From positions 49,656,686 to 49,720,685 of the forward strand of contig NC_086378.1 of NCBI RefSeq assembly GCF_036588685.1: a DNA stretch of 64,000 nt. Direction: 5' to 3'. The notes under the pieces were generated by a model. The model did no database searches, was not told the origin of the DNA, and worked only from the letters and a program-made list of their open reading frames with translations. This DNA comes from Mytilus trossulus. Lineage: Eukaryota; Mollusca; Bivalvia; Mytilida; Mytilidae. Positions 1 through 11,084 of the stretch are shown here, one piece after another (the stretch's first letter is position 1; each line of letters begins with the position of its first letter). Position numbers and translations under genes: made by a program.

Positions 1-1492
1 GTGTTTATTGTCCTCTAAGTGTTGAACTTGTTAATCTGACAATTTTGAAAAAAAAGTTACCCACATCCGAAATTTTGAGCAATAGTCGGTATCTCAGGGA
101 CAAAGAACTATTACTATTACAAGTCAATAGGTATATAATATTATATATATAATATATATATATAGTTGTATTAGTCTGGAATTTAAAATTATCATGATTA
201 TTATAACGGTACTGTTCAAGCTATTTTTAGTTATACCGGACAGCCGATTCTTAATATGTAGGAAAAAAAATAGTAATCGAAGTACTTATCTGTTTTTATT
301 TCTCCGCTCCTGTATTGAATAGATGAAATTATAAATTTTGGTCATATCTTATAGAAGAGATGTGTCGTTTAAATATGCCTGTACCAAGTCAGGAATATGA
401 CACTTATCCATTCTTTTTTTATGTGTTTTGTCATTTTATTTTGGCATGTTATTAGGGAATTTCTGATTTGATTTACTCGGAGTTCAGTATTTTTGTGATC
501 TTACTTTTTGTCACTTTCAATTGAAACAAGGATTTTCCTTAGTGTCTGGCTTCAATGGCTATATTTTTTTCTTTAGGCTGTGTTTTAAAGTGTTTTAAGA
601 AAAGCAAGACGAAATTTTATTTTTAACTGCTCCAAGTTGGTCTGTCATATGTTTCTCTGCGTACAATGTGATACTCTTTTTTTCCAGATTGGGGACAATT
701 TCAGCTTAGTTTTTGGCGTTTGCGCGCTAACTAGCGGGTACGTGATGGTCCCTGCTAAATTTATTAGATATTAGATAGGTTATTCTCATAACACCATGCA
801 ATTGCAAATGTAACAGAGGAATTAAAAACTGCAAACACAGCCTATTTAGACCTTAAGTAATTTTGAGCTTGAATTGTCGTTTGAACACAGTCTAATTCTT
901 ATCGTTGTCTAAGGGCTGTACAAATTACTATCATGCCATTCCGTTTGTGTTTCATAACAGGATGTGTGCAAGCTGTTTCAAGGATGTTTTTACCCCTCTA
1001 GGTATTATAGTTTGCGGTCAAACCACTTTAAGGAAACGGCTAATCGGCGAAAAAAGTTATTTGAACACCTATAGTTGTTAATTTCTGTGCCATTTTGGTC
1101 TCTTGTGGAGGGTTGTCTCGTTGGTAAACATACCCCATCTTCTTTTGCCATATTTGAATGTTTGCAGTTTAATTTTAATAGATTTTAATAATGATAGTTA
1201 ATAAACAAAATGAATGTGTTTTAATTAATACAAAAATCAAAATCAAGTCAATTTGAATGAACTAATATATTAAAAGACGTTTACAAAAACTATAATAACT
1301 ATTTTACTGGCCCATCGACATCCTTATGAGAGGTTAATTTACAAATAAAACAATGGGATACCATTGACGACGTCGCCGTCATAATTACGTCGATTCTACC
1401 GCATCAAAATAAAAAGGAAAACATACGACGCTTTCCCGTCATATTCATTTCTTGCTTTGCAAAAGTCGGACGTGTCTACAACAGCATCTACA
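1..1492. other. Non-coding 5' flank with repeat fragments
   Basis: I see no coding exon here. Bases 370-545 hold a mussel-type interspersed repeat with the core GTACCAAGTCAGGAATATGA; a second copy lies at 29600-29745. Bases 1065-1150 hold a fragment of the repeat family whose core reads GACAACTCTCCA on the other strand. The last 150 bases contain ACGTC-rich sequence and presumably include the 5' UTR and promoter of the kinase-like gene, but I can point to no TATA box or other defined element. Confidence 0.5.
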
Positions 1493-4116
1493 ATGATTTT
1501 GGACATCCTATCCAGATACTCGTCTCCTGCTTATTTGTGCCAATATACAAGAAGACCAGAATTGAAATGTTGCATAGCTTTTTCTACAGAAGCGAAGAAA
1601 TTCATTTCATTGGTAAGTAACAGTTTTTGATACTTACACGAGTGTTTGATATGCGTTCAGTGGCGGATCAAGGGGAGGGTTCCGGGGGTTGTTACCCCCT
1701 TTTTTGGACGATAACGCATGCCTTTGAATAGGGACATATAGTTGGACCTTTTGTCCTGGGTTGGGAAGCCCCCTAGCTGGATCCGCCCCTGGTGTCCTTT
1801 ATTTCTTTATTCTTTTTTTATCCGTGTTTTCTTCATTTTTTTAATTTATTTTCCTCTGTATTCTTTATATTATACCAATTATTTTCCATTTGTATTTATT
1901 TTGCTCTCCACGCTTTTTGTCTATTATCCTGTTTTCTGTATCCAGTTTGCCTATTATTCTATACCATCCAGATTCTCTTACACGACTTGTGTCTTAGTGC
2001 GGACATACGATGATACTAGAATTTGTATTGTTATGAAAAACACCTATGCACATGGTAATAGAAAATGCATGGCTGCATTTGTCTATACAGCTAGAAAGAA
2101 GTTCAAATTTCAAACTAGCAATAAATAAAAATAATTTTTCATTTAACGGGATCATGGGGATAGACAAATGTGACAAACCTATCATTGTTCGCTTTTCAAC
2201 ATATTCCGATTGCTAAATCTTTAATTACCCGGTTGCTCTTTTGCCTTACTTCTAAAAAAAAATGTGAGCTTTTAATGTAAGTTATGTATTTCTGTTTCAA
2301 TCTGGTACCCCATCTCTTTAAACAAAAAAGATGCATGATGCAATATATCAATTTCTTCAATATGATGTCAAAGTATTACTATTCTTTCTTTTAGGTCTCA
2401 AAAGAAAGTAGTATTACACCAAACAGTAATATCATCTCTAACCTAGCTTGGTCTAAAGTCTCATCACATGCCTTTTCTGCTTCCACTTCAACCTCTGATC
2501 TTGTATCCTTCGCTAGCACTTCTACAATAACTTCTGATCTTTCATATTCCGTGGAAAAATCTACCTCAACCTCTGATCTTTCATTTACCAACAACAGCTC
2601 TACTTCAACTTCTGATCTTTTGTATACCAACGACAACTCTACTTCAACTTCTGATCTTTTATATACCAACGACAACTCTTCTTCAACTTCTGATCTTTTA
2701 TATACAAACGAAAGCTCTACTTCAACTTCTGATCTTTTGAATACCAACGAAAGCTCTACTTCAACTTCTGATCTTTTATATTCCAACGAAAGCTCTACTT
2801 CAACTCCTGATCTCTTATATTCCAACGAAAGCTCTACTTCAACTTCTGATCTTTTGTATACCAACTCTACTTCAACTTCTGATCTTTTTTATTCCAACGA
2901 CGTTTGTACTTCAACTTTTGATCTTTCATGCAGCAACCACAGTTTTACGTCAACCTCTGAACTATGCAAGCACATTGGTACCAGTACTTCAACTAACCTA
3001 ATTACTACTTTCTGTCGAGATGTGCATACATGTATGTCACCTACTCCTATTGATCCAACTTCTATGAAACGATTTTCCAATGGAGTCACCAGGGCACATA
3101 CACCATCACCTGTTATATTTAGTTCTGATACACCAATTTCGAAAGCAGCAACATATTTAACCAGTAAAAAGCTTGATAATAGCAGTAATGTTTTATCTCA
3201 GATTGATGGTGCCTTCTTAGATACAAGTCCAAGACCATCAAAGACGGCACTTATCGTTTCCCCAGGGATATTTTCTCCGCCCCCTTCCTTATATATATGT
3301 CGAATGGAGGAGTCAAGAAAACAAACACATTATTTAGTATGCCCTTTTACAGGGTCGCCTATTCAAGATATAAGACTTCAGGACATTGCATTCACGAAAG
3401 TTGGAACCAGAGATGATCAGTATAAATGTTTAGGTACAGGTATAACGTCAGCTGTCTTTGAAGGACGAGTTGTTATAAACAATTCTTTTGAAAGCGTCGC
3501 TGTCAAACTTTTCAAAGAACCGTTTGACAACCTAGAAGGGATATCTGCGGAAGCAGGGCTTCTAAAAATGTTAGAAACGACAGGAATTACGCCAAAGCTG
3601 TTCGGTATATTACAAAGAACCGCGGAAGGAAACCACCCGGGGATTGTCCAAGAGTTGGTGCAGAACTCAATAACCCTGCATCAACTTATTGTCGGACAAT
3701 CTCATTTTATTACCAAACAAAAATGGTACAATATTGCATACCAACTAGCATTTGGTTTAAAATCTATAAATGAAAAAGGTGTTTTGATTAACGATTTAAA
3801 GTCAGACAATATTTTAGTAAATATTAACTCGGAGGACTGTCGTATAACTTTTATTGACATGGGCCATGCTAGTTTTATGCACGGAAAGAGATTTCCGATG
3901 ACCACAGAAGAAGCTAGTATTTACACCCATCTCGCACCGGAAATAGCTAGTGGTGAGGAAACATCAGAATCGTCCGAAATATTTGCGCTGGGTTGGATTT
4001 TCAAAAGTATACCTTTAAAAGAACTCTCATTTATTTCTCATAAATGTTTATCAAAATTTCCTCTACTTAGACCTTCTGTTTATGATATACTGAATTTTGT
4101 CGAAGAAATAATGTGA
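1493..4116 (+). CDS. Protein kinase-like protein with Ser/Thr-rich N-terminal repeat
   Basis: I read two exons, 1493-1612 and 2395-4116, giving 613 residues. The donor is TTG|GTAAGT and the acceptor follows TTCTTTCTTTTAG; both exons are in phase 0, so the join keeps the frame open. Residues about 65-235 are 13-14 tandem copies of a 13-residue unit close to SSTSTSDLLYTNE. The C-terminal third is a protein kinase-like fold: glycine loop GTGITSAVFEG (387-397), VAVK lysine K411, catalytic loop NDLKSDN (D507, N512), metal-binding D528 in IDMG, and APE (E556). HRD reads IND and DFG reads DMG, so the catalytic Asp, Asn and Lys are kept but the flanking residues diverge. It is either an active divergent Ser/Thr-type kinase or a pseudokinase; the substrate is unknown. 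There is no signal peptide or membrane segment. An AATAAA lies 119 bases after the stop. The kinase fold is seen directly; the function is inferred. Confidence 0.8.
1655..1795. mobile_element. Short inverted-repeat element (MITE-like) in kinase intron
   Basis: The left end CAGTGGCGGATCAAGGGG and the right end CTGGATCCGCCCCTG are inverted copies of each other, about 130 bases apart, with a G-run and a C-run just inside them. A related element is at 61137-61300 and a weaker one at 29205-29300. It sits wholly in intron 1 of the kinase-like gene and does not touch the splice sites. Confidence 0.55.
2467..2990 (+). repeat. 39-bp coding tandem repeat
   Basis: About thirteen copies of a 39-base unit with the core TCTACTTCAACTTCTGATCT encode the Ser/Thr repeat of the kinase-like protein. 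Several units are shortened by whole codons, for example the one near 2866, so length changes have kept the reading frame. The reverse strand is also open for 157 codons here only because the same unit is repeated. Confidence 0.85.
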
Positions 4117-4234
4117 CTTTTACTTTTGTCATTTTATATGTTATTGTTATTTACTGCATTGTTTTTCTTTAATTTATAGTTGTTATTATTTGTTTTTTTA
4201 CTTGCTTAATCGCTAGTATTTCAATTTTGAAAAC

Positions 4235-4240
4235 AATAAA
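4235..4240 (+). promoter_or_regulatory. Polyadenylation signal AATAAA of the kinase-like gene
   Basis: A canonical AATAAA lies 119 bases after the TGA stop at 4114-4116. The distance suits a short 3' UTR. Confidence 0.5.
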
Positions 4241-4249
4241 ATAGGCATC

Positions 4250-4838
4250 CACCATTTTCATCTTTGGGGAGTGTGTTTTTTCTATGGTCAACCGAATTAT
4301 GTTCAACTTTTTATCAATTAAAAATTAGATTTTTAAATCAATGTTGATTTAACCTTTTTACATAATTAAATAAATGAAGAAACACAGTACAAGTATTAAA
4401 GTTGTAACTACATCTCTTAAATCTCTTCTTTTTTTTTTTATTAATAAGAAATTTGAATTTTATTTTGGTAACAATTTCTAATCCCCAATAAAAGATGAAT
4501 ATTTGGTGCCTGGTAGCTATTTATCTCTGTGTCTGTGTTATATTTCTAACTGAAACCGTTTGACGGACATATGAGACACGTTCAAAAGACAGTTATTTAA
4601 CATCATTAAGCAAAATAATTGCTTTTCCATATAAAAGTGTATAAATACGAGTATACTCACACTTTAAAAAGAATGTCATGCCGTGTAAGGAACGACATCA
4701 AAAGATCAATGTAAGATAAAAAAAATAATAGTTTGGGGGGAAAGGAGGGGTTCAACATTGCTGCATGTTTTGTTAATCCAAAATCGATTTTACATGTATC
4801 CATATAGGTAAATCAATTTTTCCCAAATTAAGTTAAGA

Positions 4839-4872
<34 letters not shown>

Positions 4873-5480
4873 GGGGGGTCAGTGAAAAAACAATGTGAAT
4901 TAAGTTTTTTTTTTTTTATCATACATTGAACTTTTGATGTCGTCCCTTAATATAAATACAATAAACATGTCAATTTTGATCTCGTACGAAAAAGAGGCGA
5001 AGATACATAAAGCACACTCAACTCATTTGTGGAAAATAAAATATAACTGACAATGTCTAAATGTGCCATTGCAAAAATGATAGGACTTTTAGCCATTTGG
5101 TTACACAGCGAAAGTGAAGCACCATATTATAGTATACTACACACAGTACATCGGAAAGTAGAAAGTTTCTTTTAGAGGGAGATATAAGCAGGCAAAATCG
5201 AGGGAATTGTGCAAATGATGATACAAGCATGAAAATTACCACAAAGCATCATTGTTATATACTTTTTAAGAAACAACTGCTACCCATTAAAAAAAACATT
5301 TTTTCAAGATGGCCACGGCCTTTTTCTAAAATGGCTGTTTTTACAGTTTGAAAATACTATTTTTTTCTAGAAAACGTTAACTTTCTTTGACCTTCTTTTA
5401 GTAAAAAACAGCTATCAAGTTTGGTAGCTACTTTCCTTACATGTGAAAAATTTACTAGAAATGAATATTTGACATATCAA
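4250..5480. other. Non-coding stretch with homopolymer runs
   Basis: I see no coding exon. The stretch is A+T-rich, with a long T-run followed by a G-run at 4842-4878 and no intact repeat family that I can name. Confidence 0.4.
4842..4878. repeat. T10/G27 homopolymer tract
   Basis: Ten T residues are followed directly by 27 G residues. Such a G-run can fold into quadruplexes and is error-prone in sequencing, so its exact length is uncertain. Confidence 0.8.
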
Positions 5481-5653
5481 GGGTTTGCGCATGCGCGAAA
5501 ATGTATCAAAATTCTACAAAAAAAACATTTAAACTTAGATTTTACTATAAAATTAGTGTTTTAAGATTTTCAATGATCTTATAATTTAGTTTGATAACAT
5601 TTTTCAATGTTATGATACACATGATTTGATAATTTTGCGCATGCGCAAACTAT
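5481..5653. repeat. Inverted pair around GCGCATGCGC palindromes
   Basis: GTTTGCGCATGCGCGAAAA near 5484 and TTTTGCGCATGCGCAAAC near 5634 are inverted copies about 150 bases apart, and each contains the perfect palindrome GCGCATGCGC. The spacer is A+T-rich and non-coding. This is probably a small foldback-type element; the boundaries were not resolved. Confidence 0.5.
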
Positions 5654-6119
5654 TTATAGACATAAAGAGCGATTTTTATGCGCTACCAGGGCACACTGGT
5701 ATAAATAGTAGTTTATCTTATTACTCTAAAAATCGAGGCTCTTCTAGAGCTGTTCAAATAAGTGTAACATCTATATGATACCACTGTATGAAAACAAGCC
5801 CATTCAGTTGCAATGATCTGGTATTCGATAGATAAAGTTAAAATTGTGGTTTATACGGGAGAAACATCAATAATAACGACCGATCAGCCAATTTTGGTAC
5901 TGTTTATTCAGTTGGAATGGCCTGATTTGTACGGAGATGATAAGTTTATCGCCATGTGAGTTGGATTGCACATTGAAATGACTTGTTATAAAATTCTGGG
6001 TGATATATTACGTAATAGTGGATGGACATATGTCCTCACAAAAACCAATATTGCAACACCTATATAGCTAGAACGCCAGATTCGTTGTATGTATGTTCAA
6101 ATATACCTAGGACTAGACA

Positions 6120-6295
6120 CGCGCATCAGATAATTGTATTTATTATACTTCACGTTAAAATGCCATATTTTGATTGGCTAAGACGTGGGTGTCAATTTAC
6201 TCTATCACATGGCTGAGCGGGTGACAATTTTTTTGAATGTTACCCTCTCGTCTAGACCAATCAGAAATCGATAATTCAAAGAACAATGAATTGAA
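6120..6295. mobile_element. MITE-like repeat, first copy
   Basis: The segment with ATTTTGATTGGCTAAGACG, TTTACTCTATC and CCCTCTCGTC, ending near a CCAATCAGAAATCGA motif, matches the segment at 35535-35660 in order and orientation. GATTGG near one end and CCAATC near the other give weak inverted ends. Confidence 0.45.
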
Positions 6296-6507
6296 TTTTC
6301 ATCAAGGAATTAAATACAATGCTGAAGTTCTTCGTTTTGGCTCAGATTTTATTATCGACTGTTAAAATAAATAAAATAAAACATCTTGCTTGACTTTTTT
6401 TTTTCTAATGCCGTAACGTTGTTATGAACGTGACGTCATAGAAAATACTTTTAAAATAAGAGTAATCTGTAAAAGCCAATAATGATAGGACATTCAGTAT
6501 AATAAAT

Positions 6508-6648
6508 TAAATAACACATAGCTGAGAGGGTGATAGAGCAGATTGGAACCCCTCGAAAAGGCATTGTCAACCTTGGCTTCGCCGCGGTTGACAATGTTTT
6601 CACGGGGTACCAATCTGCTCTATCACCCTCTCAACTATGTGTTATTTA
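6508..6648. mobile_element. Near-perfect hairpin element
   Basis: The left arm (6508-6548) contains GAGGGTGATAGAGCAGATTGG and the right arm (6609-6648) is its reverse complement with very few mismatches. The loop holds a second nested hairpin, CATTGTCAACC paired with GGTTGACAATG (6562-6596). The structure is typical of a short non-autonomous foldback element. There is no coding content. Confidence 0.75.
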
Positions 6649-6989
6649 TATAGTGTTTTGCTTGAATTGTATATATCGGTTGAAGAACGCTAAACACAGA
6701 AATTATAATCATGTCATGACTCTGTGACGTTCAATGATTTTATAGACTGGTGTAAGGAAATATAGTAATCTAGACCACAGTTTAATTCCTGGCGTTCAAT
6801 TATAAAATTAGAACTTCTTGTGAATTTGGTAGTATGCTCATTTCATGAGTCAAATTTTGTACAAACAGTCCATATACATCATGATACCGTATTTATCTAG
6901 GTCTAGATCTTGATCGTATCAATTAATCTCAATCGTTACCGAACTTCTCCGAGATATGGATTCCCTTCTTTAATATCACTCACAGGTGG

Positions 6990-7960
6990 CAATTGATTTT
7001 AAAAATGATAATTTCACTGTTCGTAAGACCAGCAAATATTTTTCTAATAGCACAATTGATCAGGCAAAAAAACAGAATAATGCAATTTTGAAGGGCGATG
7101 TTGTTGTCAAAGGGTTTACCGAAGATCCCCTTTAGACATATGAATGGTAGCTGCACCAGAAGTCAGTAGGCTATCAGATGATTTTGAAAAATCAAGTGGT
7201 ATTCTATAACAGAGGAACCACTTAATGAACACTCTACAAAAACACAAAAGAATTTCTTTAAAAAGATCAAAGGCAAACAATGCAAAACGAAGGAGAACCG
7301 GTTTCTTATAACCAAATCACAAAGAACAACTTCCTATTATGTTCGTAAAATAAAACTGTAAACGTATTTGTCAAAATCAACACTAGAGAACCTTAAAAGT
7401 GATTGCGATATCTTTTTTAGACTTGTATTTCTTTTCACAGTAGACAAATTGACTTGGAATATTTCTTTATCCATTAAAAACAAACTGCTCCTCCGTTTTT
7501 GTCTCAGGATGTCACTTTAAAAAGTGGTATTTAATCGGTGCAAATGGTTATACTTGGAACATTTTGTGATTAGCTGATCCAAATTCTGACGTATTTATCG
7601 TTGGTGGGGCTACAATGGTTTATTCAAGGCCACCTTGTTGGGCAACAATATTGGATGATTTTGCAAATGATGTCATACTGCCTTACATAAAATATTGCAT
7701 CGATAATTATTCAAGAGAAGACATTGTATTTGATGTTTACTAACTGATTAATTTAAAGGCTAAATGTGACAAGAAAAAGCAAGGTTCTTGTGCTTTACGG
7801 AAAGGTGTTGGTTCTAGTAGAACACTTTGGGACTGGAATAGTTTTCTCTGTGAAGATGACAACGAAACGAAATTTTTCAAGTTTCTTGCCGACATAATTG
7901 CTTCTTTAGAGACTAATAAGGATATTTTCCTTTTAGTTTCTTGTGTACAATTTGGAATTT
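6990..7960 (+). pseudogene. Decayed transposon-associated gene
   Basis: Conceptual translation in shifting frames gives blocks that resemble an unnamed, transposon-linked protein family of cnidarian and bivalve genomes. The blocks are DNFTVRKTSKYFSNSTIDQA near 7000-7070, a TEDP block near 7120, a STKTQKNFF block near 7240, then GATMVYS, DDFANDVILPYI and WDWNSF between 7600 and 7850. In-frame stops (for example after the TEDP block and after FDVY near 7742) and frameshifts break it repeatedly, so it cannot be expressed as one protein. The blocks are visible in the translation; the family match is from memory and needs a search. Confidence 0.6.
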
Positions 7961-7964
7961 AGTA

Positions 7965-8145
7965 TGGCGTTCATAATCACTGAACTAGTATATATATTTG
8001 TTTAGGGGCTAACTGAAGGACGTCTCCGGGTGCGGGAATTTCTCGCTGCATTGAAGACCTGTTGGTGACCTTTTATTGGCTGTTCTATGCGGGTCGGGTT
8101 GTTGTCTCTTTCCCCATTTCCATTCTCAGTTTTATGACTTGAGAC
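7965..8145 (+). repeat. Interspersed mussel repeat B, copy 1
   Basis: It contains CTGAAGGACG, CTCCGGGTGCGGGAATTTC and GGGTTGTTGTCTCTTT, followed by CCATTTCCATTCTCA. Other copies are at 12905-13205 and at 52015-52338 (interrupted, resuming at 59061). Confidence 0.6.
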
Positions 8146-8559
8146 TACAAAATCAAAACGGTAATCTTTGTACTGGGCTCGATTTGGTTTTGATATAACT
8201 TCCAAAAGGACTTTCTGAATCATTTCGTAGAGAATTCCGCTAAAACCGGTGATATGGGCCGTCGTATAAGAGCATTTTCATTAAAAAAATTATCCCACGG
8301 TTATTTTGTTTTATGAAAATTTGCATACAATTTAGACAATCTTTTCCCATATTTTAGAAGTTGCTCTAACATGCTGTTATGCCTTAAATGTTTGCATGTG
8401 TGCTATATTTTATTTGTGCTTAATTTCAGTTGTGCTTTGCATGTATTTCAATATGCCTGTGCTGTTATATATCCTGTCTGCATGCTGTGTGTTTGAATGT
8501 TGTGTTTATGTTATTCTATATTCGGTAAAATAGCTTGCGTTTATTTTGTTTTGTTTATA

Positions 8560-8775
8560 TATGCATGTGAACTGAATCAAAATAAACAGACCGTTGGTTT
8601 TACCGTTTGAATGGTTTTACACTAGTAATGTTGGGACCCTTTATAGCTTGTTGTTCGGTGTGAGCCAAGGATCCGTGTTGAAGGCCGTACATTGACCTAT
8701 AATGGTTTACTTTTTTAAAATTGTTATTTGGATGGAGAGTTGTCTCATTGGCACTCACACCAAATCTTCTAATAT
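8560..8775 (-). repeat. Interspersed mussel repeat A, copy at 8.6 kb
   Basis: It shares GAATGGTTTTAC, CCTTTATAGCTTG, GAAGGCCGTAC and GGAGAGTTGTCTCATTGGCA with the copy at 30610-30800, which is in the opposite orientation. Fragments occur at 1065, 22330, 32845, 53225, 56340 and 61815. It has no coding content. Confidence 0.65.
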
Positions 8776-8852
8776 TTATTTTTTATTAGCATATATACAA
8801 TTTGCATGCTATAATAATTGTTCACTAAAATAAACCTACGTAATTACGTGAT

Positions 8853-8953
8853 ATAGATACAATGGATAAGCGTTGATTCTTGAAAAAGAAATCATGAGCC
8901 CGCAGGGCGAATGGTTTGTTTTTCATGAATCAACGCTTATCCATTGTATCTAT
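8853..8953. mobile_element. Hairpin element
   Basis: ATACAATGGATAAGCGTTGA at the left is the reverse complement of the right end at 8926-8950. The centre contains GAGCCCGCAGGGC. A one-armed relic with AAGCGTTGATTCTAGAAAAA is at 9999-10020. Confidence 0.7.
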
Positions 8954-8959
8954 AACTTA

Positions 8960-9560
8960 AACTATTGTGATAATGTCTTTTCAAAATTAAAGCCTATTCT
9001 TAATTAGAAGGTATTGTAAGTGAGTTTAAATGACCATGTGATCGTGACAAACGGTGCATTACAATAAATTATAAATTTCAATTTTAAATGGTTAAAATAA
9101 CACAAATACCTGTTTTGCATAAGACATCTGCCCTTAAAGATTTTCATCTATCAGCAATCTGCAAATTATATGTTTTGATAAAATGGGACATATTTGATCT
9201 TCTTTCTAAAAAAAATGAGAATGAAAATGGGGAATGTGTCAAAGCCGGGAACAACAACTTGACAAGAAACATATATATAGAGCATATATATAAAGCATGT
9301 ATCCGTAATTTCTAACAAGATGTCTTATTCTAGACACATCATGATTTTCTAGCATAAGAATTTGCGAATACACAGATAAAATCATACTTTATTGATTAAT
9401 AAAACAAAAATGGACACTTGAAAACATTTTCGTTTGAAACATGTGGAATAGCTAACAATGATCCGATTATAAACGACCAAACATGAAACATTTCCACAAT
9501 AACTTGAAAAAAACAAGAAACAAAACAGGAAAACTAGAGAATAGGAACAACAACAAAAAC
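8960..9560. other. Stretch with no recognised feature
   Basis: I see no exon with usable splice sites. A 75-codon frame at 9088-9315 is A+T-rich with no recognisable sequence and is probably chance. Confidence 0.4.
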
Positions 9561-9562
9561 AA

Positions 9563-9638
9563 AACCAGGATTCGAACCTAAGCCGACAAGGACTAACTCA
9601 TTGAGCATAACCATGAAACCTCGCGGCTACCAACTCAT
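9563..9638 (-). ncRNA. tRNA-like sequence (SINE head or decayed tRNA)
   Basis: On the minus strand a box A-like GTTGGTAGCCGCGAGGT is followed about 45 bases later by a box B-like GGTTCGAATCC. This spacing and wording fit RNA polymerase III internal promoters of class II tRNAs (Leu/Ser type). I could not fold a full cloverleaf, so a tRNA-derived SINE head is as likely as a real tRNA gene. Confidence 0.35.
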
Positions 9639-9754
9639 AGTATACGATTGCCTATTATTGTATATATAAAGGTGCAATCCATGTGTGTCCGTTGTACCGA
9701 TGTATATTAAATAATCATTTAAATATAATTTATATATTAGACAATTAAATCGTA

Positions 9755-9843
9755 ACCAATTGGTAGCCGAGAGGTATCGTCGATATATTGATGTTAGTGA
9801 CATTTAAGAGAATTCATGGACGGGTTCGACTCCCAGTGCAGGC
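9755..9843 (+). ncRNA. Second tRNA-like sequence, opposite orientation
   Basis: ATTGGTAGCCGAGAGGTATC (box A-like) and GGGTTCGACTCCC (box B-like) are about 47 bases apart on the plus strand. With the minus-strand copy at 9563-9638 it forms an inverted pair separated by about 115 bases. Confidence 0.35.
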
Positions 9844-9849
9844 ATATAG

Positions 9850-10315
9850 AAATTACAAAAATTTAAGGTACGTTTTTAAAATAATTCCATTGCTGAACAG
9901 AAATCAGTAAATTGGCCAATTCAACCTTAATGTAATTAGGCACACAAAGGTAACAAAAGAATATATAATGGTGAGTCCATTTCAGCGACGGATTAAGGAA
10001 GCGTTGATTCTAGAAAAAGAATCCACGGTAAATGAATAGGCTGACGTCACCACAATGGTTTAAATTTATATACCCACACGTACTAAATTAACCTAAAGGA
10101 TAAATGTGTGTAAATTTTAGACATCACTAAAACTTTCGGTTTCTTCGCCATTTCTATCGTTTGTACAAAGATACATGTATATATGTGTAGGACTCAACAC
10201 GGTTATGGGTTCCAGATCTATGGCAAATGCATGCGAATTCTTAAACTATGGCTAATATGATGTCATAAACGTCAAACAAATCACCATTCTATAGCATTTA
10301 AGTTTTTATACGACC
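9850..10315. other. Stretch with hairpin relic, otherwise empty
   Basis: There is a relic of the 8853 hairpin family near 9995-10030. I see nothing else that I can support. Confidence 0.35.
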
Positions 10316-10319
10316 GAAA

Positions 10320-10640
10320 TTTTTCACTGGGATCGTATAATGGTATGAAGTCGTCGTCGTCTGCGTCGACCAAAGACACATAATTGGTTTCAGTATTATA
10401 ACTTTAGTGAATAGATCTTAATGATTTTTTTCAGAAGGTTCAATAATACTAAAGGAAGTTTGGGATCGATTTTGTGGATGATGATCTCAACCGTTTAGGA
10501 ATAAGGGTCCCAAAAGAGCCAAACACAAGCCTTTTTCTAAGTTTCAAGATTTTAACTTGTGTATAAGAAGTTCAATTGCTCTGAAATTGTACCACAATGT
10601 TTAACACCACAAGTAGAAAGTTTTGGTTCATTTAAGGTCA
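10320..10640 (+). repeat. Interspersed repeat C, copy 1
   Basis: It contains GTCGTCGTCGTCTGCGTCG, AAGATTTTAACTTGTGTATA and CTCTGAAATTGTACCAC. The region 35090-35480 carries a related arrangement (TCTCTGAAATTGTATCAC and AATAACTTGTCTGTATGG). Confidence 0.45.
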
Positions 10641-10679
10641 AGTAACAGTAAATGAACGCCATCTAGCGTATTCCGCGAA

Positions 10680-10938
10680 ATGTTGCGACGTTTTGTACGA
10701 GTTACGTCCCTTTGGCCAAATTTTGCAATGTTGAAACCGGCAACTTTCCGACGGAACAACGGCAAATTTGATGGGAAGTATGTAACGTCTAGAAAAATTA
10801 ATTTGTTTCCTAAAATTGAAGATGAAGAAATGCAACAGGATTTTGTAAATGCATGTGAAGATAGTCATGTTGGTGATCTTGAACATGACAATCAGGAACT
10901 AACACGTTCTCATCTAAAATTAGAAATTCTCACTAACG
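10680..10938 (+). CDS. Candidate 5' exon (possibly of the Mutator-like gene)
   Basis: An ATG at 10680 opens 86 codons with unbiased, protein-like composition (for example KINLFPKIEDEEM and LTRSHLKLEILT). They end in a donor-like AACG|GTAATT at 10938/10939 in phase 1. The Mutator-like gene at 27562 lacks a start and begins with two bases, so the phases fit and the junction would read LEILTN-DENVLT. If so, the intron is 16.6 kb and contains both palindrome arrays and the two genes between them. Alternatives are an unrelated small gene or a chance frame. The phase match is seen; the link is inferred. Confidence 0.35.
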
Positions 10939-11084
10939 GTAATTTGTCATAATTCGTACTCAAATAGGTCGAATTATTGCTCATAAGACAAATGTATGCA
11001 AAAAGAAGAGAAAACAAGAGGAAATCAATATTTTTTTTTATACAACACTTGAAAAATGTGAATATGGCATATTGCAAATCTGGT

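Noticed and set aside
2391-2864. 157-codon minus-strand frame with repeated YKRSEVEVELSL
   Set aside because: It is the antisense of the Ser/Thr coding repeat. Its openness follows from the 39-base period, and the plus strand continues into a kinase domain.
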